Shown: positions 1-5,819 of the stretch, in pieces
How positions within the stretch are numbered: position 1 is the stretch's first letter
How the letters are laid out: each line of letters opens with the position of its first letter
Origin: Actinomycetota bacterium
Lineage (GTDB): Bacteria; Actinomycetota; Humimicrobiia; Humimicrobiales; Humimicrobiaceae
Assembly: GCA_023488645.1 (NCBI GenBank)
Contig: JAMDDL010000197.1
Location: forward strand, 1 to 5,932
Direction of reading: 5' to 3'
DNA length: 5,932 nucleotides
Program-made: the position numbers and the translations under genes
The notes under the pieces: model-generated
The model's input: the letters and a program-made list of their open reading frames with translations, nothing else
Database searches by the model: none
What the model was told of the DNA's origin: nothing

Positions 1-134
1 AATGCAATGTTTTTAAAATTAGTGTTATTTTTGTTAAATGAGGGTAATTATTTTCTTAGAACATACCTATTTTGTAAGTATAATTGAGGCTATTAAAAAT
101 TATTGAATTACAGTGTCTGAATCACAGATAATTA
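1..134. other. Non-coding left edge, downstream of the first gene
   Basis: Very AT-rich stretch after the stop codon of the minus-strand gene that ends at 135. I see no convincing gene, no GC-rich hairpin followed by a T-run on the minus strand, and no repeat. Short imperfect pairings such as TCTG/CAGA near 116-128 are too weak to call a terminator, so where the transcript of the neighbouring gene stops is not visible. Confidence 0.5.
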
Positions 135-1307
135 TTAATCCAATTTCAAGGACTTGGCATATTCTTTACTTAACATTAAAAATGACTCAAATGTGTCTTT
201 AATTTCACTATCAGAATAAATTGAACTATCTAGGGCATAAAAGGGGATACATGCTATATTATTTTCTACACCTTTTTTTATAATTTCCTTATATAACTCT
301 ATACTTTTTTTGGCATTGTAATATTCTTCTTCAAATAAAAAATATAATACTGTTTTGGTATCTTTAAAAGTAAAAATAAATTTATCCAGATCATTATAAG
401 TGCATTTAAGGGAACAATTTATTGCTTTAACCTTATTTTTCCCATAATCTATATATGCTTCAGCACAAGGATGAGGACCACAGTTATGAAAACCGCCGTA
501 ACCAAATTCATCATAAATCTTTTTATTAAATGGTTTGCTGAAAACTTCGAATAACGGAATATTTAAATTTGCACAAGGATCATCACTTACATAACCCTTG
601 AAACCTTCAGGATACCATGATGGCTCCCAATCAACGTTCATTAAATTGTTTAGCCCACCAAATTCATTAACTAAAATTTTCTGCACCATGACATATAAGT
701 TTGATAATTTCTCAAGATAATCTAGTATTTTTTCTTTATCAGTTAGTAAGGACATATAAAATAAGCTTGTTTCAATAATATCTATGGAACCACAAAGCAC
801 ACCACCTATATCAAACCCAGCATACTTAATTTTATCTTTAACAACTGAGTGGTAATATTTTATTTTTTCAAGATTTAGCGGCATCAAGCCTCTTTTTTTA
901 ATTTCACCTTCTGTTAGAGAGAAATTTAAGTTTTCAAGTTGTTTAATACTTCTGACCAATGGTTCCTTTACTGTGGAAAAATTATCAAATGCTTCAGTAA
1001 AATAAATTTCAGATCCTAAAATTGTTGGGATAGTAGTACACCCGACTTCCGGCTTAACAAATGAAATATAATCATCAGGTAAAAGTTTGAGTGATTTTTT
1101 TACATTATTTAAATCAAATCTTAAATTCTTTTCTTTTTCCTGCTCAATTTCTTTTCTGGTAAACTTTTCCTTATTGTCAACAACATAAAGTCCCAAAGGG
1201 ATATGATCTACTTTTTTATACTGCCATATATCCCTTATCCTGTTCTTTCGCTTCTCAATTTCATTGACATCAATTTCAAAATCTATATTATTATTTATCA
1301 CACCCAT
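135..1307 (-). CDS. URO-D superfamily protein with His-x-Cys motif (methyltransferase-like)
   Basis: A 390-residue protein with a URO-D (MtaA/CmuA-type) TIM-barrel pattern. The N-terminal RIRDIWQYKKVDHIPLG (24-40) corresponds to the usual 'R...A...rpDR.P' entry of the family. The core segment around 168-185 (GGVLCGSIDIIE) and the 'SDDP...F...KPF' helix (241-260) lead into FHNCG (273-277). His274 and Cys276 match the first two ligands of the H-x-C-x(n)-C zinc site of MtaA/MtbA methyltransferases. Cys281, 298, 302 and 353 are candidates for the third; which one serves is not clear. The RQAGR-like substrate-binding motif of true HemE is absent, so a haem role is unlikely. The start is ATG, with AGGTGA 10 nt upstream. 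It lies 103 bp downstream of the lacI-type gene on the same strand and may be co-transcribed with it. No corrinoid protein is in view, so methyl transfer is an inference and the substrate is unknown. Confidence 0.85.
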   Translation of the reverse strand: MGVINNNIDFEIDVNEIEKRKNRIRDIWQYKKVDHIPLGLYVVDNKEKFTRKEIEQEKEKNLRFDLNNVKKSLKLLPDDYISFVKPEVGCTTIPTILGSEIYFTEAFDNFSTVKEPLVRSIKQLENLNFSLTEGEIKKRGLMPLNLEKIKYYHSVVKDKIKYAGFDIGGVLCGSIDIIETSLFYMSLLTDKEKILDYLEKLSNLYVMVQKILVNEFGGLNNLMNVDWEPSWYPEGFKGYVSDDPCANLNIPLFEVFSKPFNKKIYDEFGYGGFHNCGPHPCAEAYIDYGKNKVKAINCSLKCTYNDLDKFIFTFKDTKTVLYFLFEEEYYNAKKSIELYKEIIKKGVENNIACIPFYALDSSIYSDSEIKDTFESFLMLSKEYAKSLKLD

Positions 1308-1311
1308 TTCT

Positions 1312-1329
1312 TATCAGTCACCTATCAGT
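1312..1329. repeat. Two 7-bp direct repeats bracketing a ribosome binding site
   Basis: TATCAGT occurs at 1312-1318 and again at 1323-1329, an 11-bp period (one helical turn). On the minus strand the AGGTGA Shine-Dalgarno of the downstream URO-D gene lies between the copies and overlaps them by a base on each side. The spacing would suit a protein contacting one DNA face, but so short a repeat in AT-rich DNA may be chance. The rest of the 1308-1410 gap is AT-rich with no CG dinucleotide, so it has no obvious LacI-type operator, and no clear terminator or promoter. Confidence 0.3.
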
Positions 1330-1410
1330 TGCTTATTTTATTAATTAATCTTAATAAATTTATTTTCTCTCTATAAACTCTCACTTATTTTTTAATAGTA
1401 GGCTATAAAA

Positions 1411-2451
1411 TTAGTTTTGTTCTTTTACAGGCGCAGTAGATTGCCTGATTTCAATTTTTGCTTTCAAATCAATATTTTCAAATTTTTCTCCATTAATAAT
1501 CTTTAAAAGCAGGCTCATTGCTTCCCTTCCCATTTCATATCTGGGTTGGATAACTGTTGTCAAGCTTGGACTTGTGTATTTTGTTATTTCAAGTCCATCA
1601 AAACCAATAATTGATATATCATCCGGCACTTTATAACACAGATCGTTTAAAGCCTTAATAGCTGAAACTGCTATTATATCGGTGGAGGCAAAAATTGCCG
1701 TTAGATCTATTTTTTTTGAAAAAATATTTTTAACATAGTTATAACAATTATCAAAAATTTCTTCTGCAAGGCATTCATCTATGAATACTACGAAGTCATC
1801 ATAATTTATTCCAGCATCTGCAAGCGCATCCTTGTAACCTCTTAGCCTGCTTTCAACTTTACCAATATTGAGAGGTTCAGAAATAAATCCGATTTTTCTA
1901 TGCCCTATACTGATAAGATATTCGACAGCTTTTTTTGATATCTCCCTGTTTTTTATTGTTATGGAAGGAACAAAAGGATCCTTTAAAAACTTCTCGATGG
2001 TCACAACAGGCACCTTACTCATGGAGATAATATCAAAATTTTTAGGTTCAAGAAGAGAAGTAGCAATAATAATTCCATCCAGTCTGTTGGAAAGAATAAC
2101 ATTAATATTTCTTTTTTCCTGATTTGCATCAAATTTTGAACTATACATGGCAACAGAATAACCCGACACACTTGCAACATCCTGGATTCCAATAAAAATT
2201 TCGGAATAAAATTCTGATGTTTTTGGTACAAGAAAGGCTATGTTGTATGTTCTTTTAGTCTTTAAGCCCCTGGCTATTGCATCAGGATAATAATTAAGGG
2301 ACCTGGCTGCAGAAATTACTTTATCATAAGTATCCTTACCGTAAAAAATACCTTTGTTATTAATAACTCTGGAAACTGTTGCTATTGAAAATCCAGTTAT
2401 CTTAGCAATGTCTTTGATTGTAGATCTTTTACTATCACTATCTCTATTCAT
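1411..2451 (-). CDS. LacI/GalR-family transcriptional regulator
   Basis: A 346-residue full-length LacI-family repressor. The N-terminal helix-turn-helix spans 11-31 (TIKDIAKITG...ATVSRVIN). It is followed by the hinge helix NYYPDAIARGLKTKRT (53-68), whose Leu63 corresponds to the residue that wedges into the central CG of family operators. Residues 69-340 form the periplasmic-binding-protein-like ligand domain. Landmarks are SNRLDGIII (121-129), GHRKIGFI (183-190), RLRGYKDAL (202-210), ASTDIIA (255-261) and the C-terminal ISIIGFDGLE...PSLTTV (279-300). The start is ATG, preceded by AGAGGTG about 4 nt away. It sits between the two URO-D genes on the same strand, 160 bp after one and 103 bp before the other, so it is the likely local regulator. 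The ligand is probably a sugar or derivative, as in the family generally; specificity cannot be read from the sequence. A candidate target is the dyad at 3742-3755, and the palindrome upstream of its own start may allow autoregulation. Confidence 0.95.
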   Translation of the reverse strand: MNRDSDSKRSTIKDIAKITGFSIATVSRVINNKGIFYGKDTYDKVISAARSLNYYPDAIARGLKTKRTYNIAFLVPKTSEFYSEIFIGIQDVASVSGYSVAMYSSKFDANQEKRNINVILSNRLDGIIIATSLLEPKNFDIISMSKVPVVTIEKFLKDPFVPSITIKNREISKKAVEYLISIGHRKIGFISEPLNIGKVESRLRGYKDALADAGINYDDFVVFIDECLAEEIFDNCYNYVKNIFSKKIDLTAIFASTDIIAVSAIKALNDLCYKVPDDISIIGFDGLEITKYTSPSLTTVIQPRYEMGREAMSLLLKIINGEKFENIDLKAKIEIRQSTAPVKEQN

Positions 2452-2503
2452 TCCACACCTCTTTATTATTTAAAACTGCCTTATTGAAAATATGAAACAA
2501 GTT

Positions 2504-2532
2504 AAAGCCGGCTTTTGCTTTTTATTAAAAGC
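2504..2532. promoter_or_regulatory. Perfect 12-bp palindrome plus adjacent hairpin upstream of the lacI-type gene
   Basis: The 160-bp gap 2452-2611 holds AAAGCCGGCTTT at 2504-2515, a perfect dyad centred on CG and 53-64 bp upstream of the regulator's ATG. LacI-family operators are CG-centred palindromes, so this could be an autoregulatory site, although its flanks differ from the dyad at 3742-3755. Next to it, GCTTTT TATT AAAAGC (2517-2532) can form a 6-bp hairpin. Neither element is followed by a proper T-run on the minus strand, so I do not call a terminator here. No good -35/-10 pair stands out in this gap. Confidence 0.35.
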
Positions 2533-2590
2533 TTAAATCAAAAAATGAAACTAATTGATATTTTAAAGTACTCAAATGATAAGGAAAATT

Positions 2591-2632
2591 AAAAAAAACA
2601 ATTCTCTGTCGTCATAGCAAGTAGCTTCTTGC
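2591..2632 (-). terminator. Possible weak terminator of the second URO-D gene
   Basis: On the minus strand, GCAAGAAGCTACTTGC (from 2632 to 2617, at the very end of the coding sequence) forms a 7-of-8 dyad. An eight-T run follows at 2598-2591. The stem lies about 18 nt before the T-run, whereas intrinsic terminators have the run directly after the stem. This is therefore at best an atypical or leaky stop before the regulator gene. Confidence 0.15.
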
Positions 2633-3724
2633 AACTTCATACATAGCAAGAGCATTTTCCAGTTTAATTTCAGGATGGATTTCAGAAGTTGAGCCAATCA
2701 GTGTTCTAGCGCCTCCTGAGTCTTTTATAGCTTTTTTTGTGGCCTCTTTTATTTGCTGGGGTGTCCCAAAAGCAAGCAAATCCTGACAGTCAATCATTGA
2801 ACCACAAACCGTATCGGGATAAAGCTGCCTGAATCTTTTTATATCCATGGTAGCGAGCGGTTCAAATGGATTTATGGAATCAACACCCATTTCAATTATG
2901 TCCTTGCATATATCCCACTTATTTCCATCACTATGGTAAATGACGTAGTATCCATATTTTTTGTATCTATCTATACATTTTTTCACCCTCGGATACACTT
3001 CTTCCCCGATAAATTTCATGGGCCAAATAAGTCCGTTGTTAAAAGCAACTGCTTCTGAAATCAAGGCAATATTTGTAAATTCATTTTTGCCAAAACAATC
3101 TATTTTAAATAGCTCATAATCAACCAAAGCATCATAATACCTTCCTGCAATTTCCGGATAATCATAAAACATGTATGTCAACCACTGAAAACCATATCTA
3201 TGTGCAGCAGTATATAGACCTGGGACAGTCTCGGGAGCAACCATCACAGTATCACCAAGTTTTTTGGCAATTCGGTTAAATGCAACATTTAACTCTTCAG
3301 GATCATTAAAATATTCACTGAATAAATTCACCTGTTCCCGCGCACAGAAGCAAAATTTCTTTTTATCTATCGCTTTGTATATTCTTTCAATATCTTTTTC
3401 CATCATTGCTTTTGCTTCCTCAAGATTTTTTATGGGAATATATGTGATTTGCTTTGTCCACCATTCTTCTCTATATCTAAATCCATCCTTGTCCTGCGAT
3501 TCTCTTTTATCTAAAAAATCGGGTATTCTAAAGTGTCTAACCAAATCAAGAGTTTTTGAAATTGCTCTACATGTAATATCCTCTGCATTAAAAGCATCAA
3601 GTTTTTCTCCTGATACATATGCTATAAATTCAACATTATGAATGATATCGAAAATCGGAAGCCTATCGAGCTTTTTAGCTGCAAAAGTATTTTCAACTCT
3701 TTCTCTTGAAGTTAATCCTGCCAT
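2612..3724 (-). CDS. URO-D superfamily protein with His-Ser-Asp motif, function unknown
   Basis: A 370-residue protein of the URO-D superfamily from a branch other than the 135-1307 gene. It opens with TSRERVENTFAAKKLDRLPIF (residues 5-25), the standard N-terminal family pattern. Further landmarks are the YYVIYHSDGNKWD strand (259-271), INPFEPLATMDI (284-295) and a C-terminal IGSTSEIHPEIKLEN (343-357), which is the usual 'S.N.IhP.v..eN' segment. Where zinc methyltransferases have H-x-C this protein has His264-Ser-Asp266, so it is not expected to build the same thiol-activating zinc site. It also lacks the HemE RQAGR motif. Proteins of this type often sit in carbohydrate loci without an assigned reaction. 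An in-frame TTG at 3737-3739 would add five residues, but that stretch is the Shine-Dalgarno itself, so the ATG at 3722-3724 is the start. The gene is transcribed divergently from the aldolase, and the regulator follows it. Confidence 0.88.
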   Translation of the reverse strand: MAGLTSRERVENTFAAKKLDRLPIFDIIHNVEFIAYVSGEKLDAFNAEDITCRAISKTLDLVRHFRIPDFLDKRESQDKDGFRYREEWWTKQITYIPIKNLEEAKAMMEKDIERIYKAIDKKKFCFCAREQVNLFSEYFNDPEELNVAFNRIAKKLGDTVMVAPETVPGLYTAAHRYGFQWLTYMFYDYPEIAGRYYDALVDYELFKIDCFGKNEFTNIALISEAVAFNNGLIWPMKFIGEEVYPRVKKCIDRYKKYGYYVIYHSDGNKWDICKDIIEMGVDSINPFEPLATMDIKRFRQLYPDTVCGSMIDCQDLLAFGTPQQIKEATKKAIKDSGGARTLIGSTSEIHPEIKLENALAMYEVARSYLL

Positions 3725-3729
3725 TGACT

Positions 3730-3736
3730 CTCCTTT
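3730..3736 (-). promoter_or_regulatory. Ribosome binding site fixing the start of the second URO-D gene
   Basis: AAAGGAG on the minus strand, 5 nt before the ATG at 3722-3724. An upstream in-frame TTG (3737-3739) directly abuts this motif, so initiation there would translate the Shine-Dalgarno as Lys-Gly-Glu and leave the TTG without its own site. This supports the shorter 370-residue product. Confidence 0.85.
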
Positions 3737-3741
3737 CAAGT

Positions 3742-3755
3742 ATTAATCGTTTAAT
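3742..3755. promoter_or_regulatory. Candidate LacI-family operator
   Basis: ATTAATCGTTTAAT is a dyad with six of seven base pairs symmetric, centred on CG (3748/3749). It fits the AAnCGnTT core shared by many LacI/GalR-family operators. A weaker copy with the same core and one mismatch (TATCGGTT) is centred 12 bp away at 3760/3761. Relative to the predicted minus-strand -10 at 3773-3768, the better site would lie at about +6 to +19 of the URO-D transcript. It would also lie just upstream of the plus-strand -10. Binding there could block both directions. That the 1411-2451 regulator is the protein bound is inferred from proximity. Confidence 0.5.
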
Positions 3756-3763
3756 CTATCGGT

Positions 3764-3773
3764 TATAATTATA
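3764..3773. promoter_or_regulatory. Palindromic bidirectional -10 element
   Basis: TATAATTATA is a 10-bp palindrome that gives a perfect TATAAT on the plus strand (3764-3769) and on the minus strand (3773-3768), between the two divergent genes. Neither strand has a good TTGACA at 16-18 bp nor an extended TGn before the -10, so the promoters would be weak or depend on activation. On the plus strand TTGCTT (3774-3779) with TAAATT (3796-3801) is an alternative pair. Predicted 5' leaders are about 37 nt for the URO-D gene and about 90 nt for the aldolase. Confidence 0.45.
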
Positions 3774-3808
3774 TTGCTTTTTAAATTTTTAAAAATAAAT
3801 TAATATTA

Positions 3809-3830
3809 TTTAAGATTTAAATTACTTAAA
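3809..3830. repeat. Inverted repeat in the aldolase leader
   Basis: TTTAAG (3809-3814) and CTTAAA (3825-3830) form a 6-bp inverted repeat with a 10-bp spacer. The right arm also belongs to a direct repeat, ACTTAAA, at 3824-3830 and 3838-3844 (14-bp period). It lies 37-59 bp upstream of the aldolase start. It could be a second regulator site, but in DNA this AT-rich it may be chance. Confidence 0.25.
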
Positions 3831-3867
3831 CCATTCCACTTAAATAACAGAAAGGAACTTAATTAAA

Positions 3868-4935
3868 ATGGTTGAAAATACATACTGTTTTACGGAAAGT
3901 GAAATTATAAGGCCAAGAGAAGCAATCATTGAGCTAATGGATATGATGATACGATATAATTTGACTGATTTTAGCGGAGGGAATGTCGCATTAAAAGTTG
4001 GAGATAAAATTTATATCACACAAAGGCATAGCGCAGACAGGTACAGATGGCAGTTAAAACCTGATCAGATTATTGTTACTGATTTAAATGCAAATGTACT
4101 TGAAGGCAACAGTGAAAAAATTTCCAGAGAAGGCGACCTTCATTTTGGGATATTAAAAAGATTTCCTGAATATAGCTGCACTTTGCATGGCAATTCATTT
4201 TACAGCCCTCTTGTTGTTTCTACAGGACTAGCTGTTACTGGAATTACAGAGGTTGCTCAATATTATAAAATAAAAAACATACCAATTACTCCTGAGGATG
4301 TTCCAAATTTGTCTGATGAAGAAAACAGGATAGTATGGAGCTATTTTGAAGAACTTAAAAAAAGAGACGAAGCTCCTGTTGTCATAATGCCATATCATGG
4401 AATAATAGTTGCAGGTAAAGATGCAAATGAAGCTTTTTCATTATTTCATGCGGTAGAGACAAATTCAAAATTCATATTATTTCAAAATCTGTTAAAAACC
4501 AGTGTGGTTGTCAATGAAATTTTCTCAAAAATTTCAAGTGAGCTAAATGGTCAAGTATCAATCAAATCAAATTCCGATATTTATCCCGACAACAGCACAA
4601 AATATGTAAACAAGCAAAATGAAAATTCAGTTTTTCTGGAACAACGACAGTTAGAAGCAGATAAAAAAGAAAGCAATTCTGCTCAAAAAATAACGGAGGA
4701 AAAGGCAAATGAAGAAATATCGGATAAAACTCAAGGCGGATCTGTAACTGTTGAAGAAAAAGCTTACAGGGTTGAAAAAGCTGCAAGAGTTTTTACAGCA
4801 GAAGACTTAAACGACATTATTAAAAATGAAAATGTTAAAAAAATAATCATAGCCGATGGAGTAAAAATTACTGATTTTGCTGAAATAAGGGCAGATGCTT
4901 TAGGAATCCAGCTTATTAAGGAATCAACTTCGTAA
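3868..4935 (+). CDS. Class II aldolase/adducin-family protein with C-terminal extension
   Basis: A 355-residue protein; FucA/AraD-type aldolases are usually about 210-230. Residues 14-212 form the class II aldolase/adducin domain. It contains SGGN (36-39, substrate-phosphate loop), Glu88 in SREGDLH (position of the catalytic acid-base Glu73 of E. coli FucA), His92, LHGNSFYSP (106-114) and MPYHGII (174-180). By alignment with FucA the zinc ligands would be His107, residue 109 and His177. Residue 109 is Asn instead of His (codon AAT at 4192-4194), so the metal site is altered and activity is uncertain. Residues about 213-300 are a polar, low-complexity linker. Residues about 303-352 (RVFTAEDLNDII...GVKITDFAEIRADALGI) form a small extra domain. 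It reminds me of the short 'TEedvr...ItP.Ar..A.elGi' modules found on microcompartment-associated proteins and EutT-type adenosyltransferases. The start is ATG with AAAGGAA 11 nt upstream. It is divergent from the URO-D gene and convergent with the SDR. Confidence 0.88.
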   Translation: MVENTYCFTESEIIRPREAIIELMDMMIRYNLTDFSGGNVALKVGDKIYITQRHSADRYRWQLKPDQIIVTDLNANVLEGNSEKISREGDLHFGILKRFPEYSCTLHGNSFYSPLVVSTGLAVTGITEVAQYYKIKNIPITPEDVPNLSDEENRIVWSYFEELKKRDEAPVVIMPYHGIIVAGKDANEAFSLFHAVETNSKFILFQNLLKTSVVVNEIFSKISSELNGQVSIKSNSDIYPDNSTKYVNKQNENSVFLEQRQLEADKKESNSAQKITEEKANEEISDKTQGGSVTVEEKAYRVEKAARVFTAEDLNDIIKNENVKKIIIADGVKITDFAEIRADALGIQLIKESTS

Positions 4936-4947
4936 ATCTTAAGATTT
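4934..4947. repeat. Perfect 14-bp palindrome between convergent genes
   Basis: AAATCTTAAGATTT is a perfect dyad that starts in the aldolase stop codon and fills most of the 18-bp gap before the stop of the SDR gene. As RNA it gives only a weak 5-bp stem with a TTAA loop on either strand, and no long T-run follows. It may act as a weak bidirectional terminator, or it may be chance. Confidence 0.3.
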
Positions 4948-4953
4948 CAGATA

Positions 4954-5730
4954 TTATTTGGGTCTTCCATAAATTATCCTGCCACCGTCGGCGATGATTT
5001 CCTGGCCACAGACATATTCGGAGAGATCTGAGGCTAAAAATGCCACTATATTTCCTACATCTTCAGGTGTTCCCATTCTGCCAGCAGGGATTCCTTCAAT
5101 TATTTTCCTGTTTACCTCAGGAGTGTCAGGATATCTGATCCTTAACATTTTAGTATCTATGACCCCTGGTGAAACCGTATTAATTCTTATGCCTTTTGAC
5201 AGAAGTTCATATGTCAGGGACTTCATAAGGCCTAAAAGGCCGATTTTTGAAACAGCATAATGCGAACCCCCGCCGCTTCCATTTATGCTGGTTGTCGAAC
5301 CTATAATGATGATATTGCCTTTCCCCGCTTTCAGCATGTAGGGCATACATTCCTGGAGAAAATAGAATGCTCCCTTTAAATTTATAGACATGGATTTATC
5401 CCATTCTTCATCGGGCAGATCGGTAAAATCATACATGGAAGAATAGCCGGCACTGTATACCAGGCAATCAATCTTTTTGAAATCTTTATAGATTTGATTG
5501 ACAGTATTTTTAACATCAAGCCTGCTGCAGACGTCACACTTATAGGAACTGGAGCCGGTCTTGAATTTTTCTTTTATCTCATCACTGAGAAGCTTTGCAC
5601 TTTTTGTGTCAATATCTGTTATTAAAGTAACAGCTCCGCACTGAGCTAAAGCTTTTGTTATCCCTGAACCGATATCTCCTGCACCACCAATAACAACTAT
5701 AATCTTATTTTCAAGATTAATGGCCTTCAT
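4954..5730 (-). CDS. Classical short-chain dehydrogenase/reductase (SDR), probably NAD-dependent
   Basis: A 258-residue classical SDR of normal length with an intact active site. The cofactor loop is IGGAGDIG (14-21), a common variant of TGxxxGxG in which Asp replaces the middle Gly. Asp39 at the end of the second strand (LITDID) favours NAD(H) over NADP(H). CDV (65-67) contacts adenine, and YSAG (92-95) replaces NNAG. The catalytic tetrad is Asn117 (SINLKG), Ser145 (IIGSTTS), Tyr158 and Lys162 (YAVSK). SPG (187-189), followed by Thr193, and the C-terminal ADGG (247-250) complete the fold. The substrate is a hydroxy or keto compound; the subfamily (FabG, glucose/sorbitol or gluconate dehydrogenase-like) cannot be settled by eye. 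The start is ATG with AAAGGAG 8 nt upstream. An 89-bp AT-rich gap separates it from the partial gene upstream on the same strand, so it may belong to an operon entering from the right. It converges on the aldolase. Confidence 0.93.
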   Translation of the reverse strand: MKAINLENKIIVVIGGAGDIGSGITKALAQCGAVTLITDIDTKSAKLLSDEIKEKFKTGSSSYKCDVCSRLDVKNTVNQIYKDFKKIDCLVYSAGYSSMYDFTDLPDEEWDKSMSINLKGAFYFLQECMPYMLKAGKGNIIIIGSTTSINGSGGGSHYAVSKIGLLGLMKSLTYELLSKGIRINTVSPGVIDTKMLRIRYPDTPEVNRKIIEGIPAGRMGTPEDVGNIVAFLASDLSEYVCGQEIIADGGRIIYGRPK

Positions 5731-5819
5731 GGTTTTTACTCCTTTGATTCATTTGATATTGAAAAAAATTTTGATTTTTCTTTTATTTTTATTTAACAAC
5801 TTTTAATTTAAACAAAATA

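Noticed and set aside
1..87. Plus-strand open frame from the left edge to a TGA at 85-87
   Set aside because: Only 28 codons, a composition of Phe/Leu/Asn/Tyr typical of translated AT-rich DNA, no recognisable motif, and it cannot be told from chance.
1868..2231. Open frames on both strands inside the lacI-type gene (1868-2122 plus, 2019-2231 minus)
   Set aside because: They lie wholly within a clear full-length LacI-family gene in another frame, with no family motif and hydrophobic low-complexity composition.
2517..2532. GCTTTT/AAAAGC hairpin as an intrinsic terminator
   Set aside because: The stem is A/T-rich with only two G-C pairs and no T-run follows on the minus strand, the only strand transcribed here.
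3264..3641. 125-codon plus-strand open frame antisense to the second URO-D gene
   Set aside because: The opposite strand encodes conserved URO-D motifs throughout; this frame shows no domain and is a shadow.
135..3724. Annotating either URO-D protein as HemE (haem biosynthesis)
   Set aside because: Both lack the N-terminal RQAGR-type arginine motif and other HemE signatures, and the context is catabolic with no other haem genes.
4562..4786. Minus-strand open frame opposite the aldolase linker
   Set aside because: The plus-strand reading continues into a structured C-terminal domain, and the antisense product is Phe/Leu-rich noise.
4994..5260. Plus-strand open frame antisense to the SDR gene
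   Set aside because: The SDR catalytic and C-terminal motifs are intact on the minus strand across this stretch.
5761..5780. GAAAAA/TTTTTC hairpin followed by T-rich DNA on the plus strand
   Set aside because: It resembles a terminator only on the plus strand, where no gene ends nearby, and it is built almost entirely of A/T pairs.
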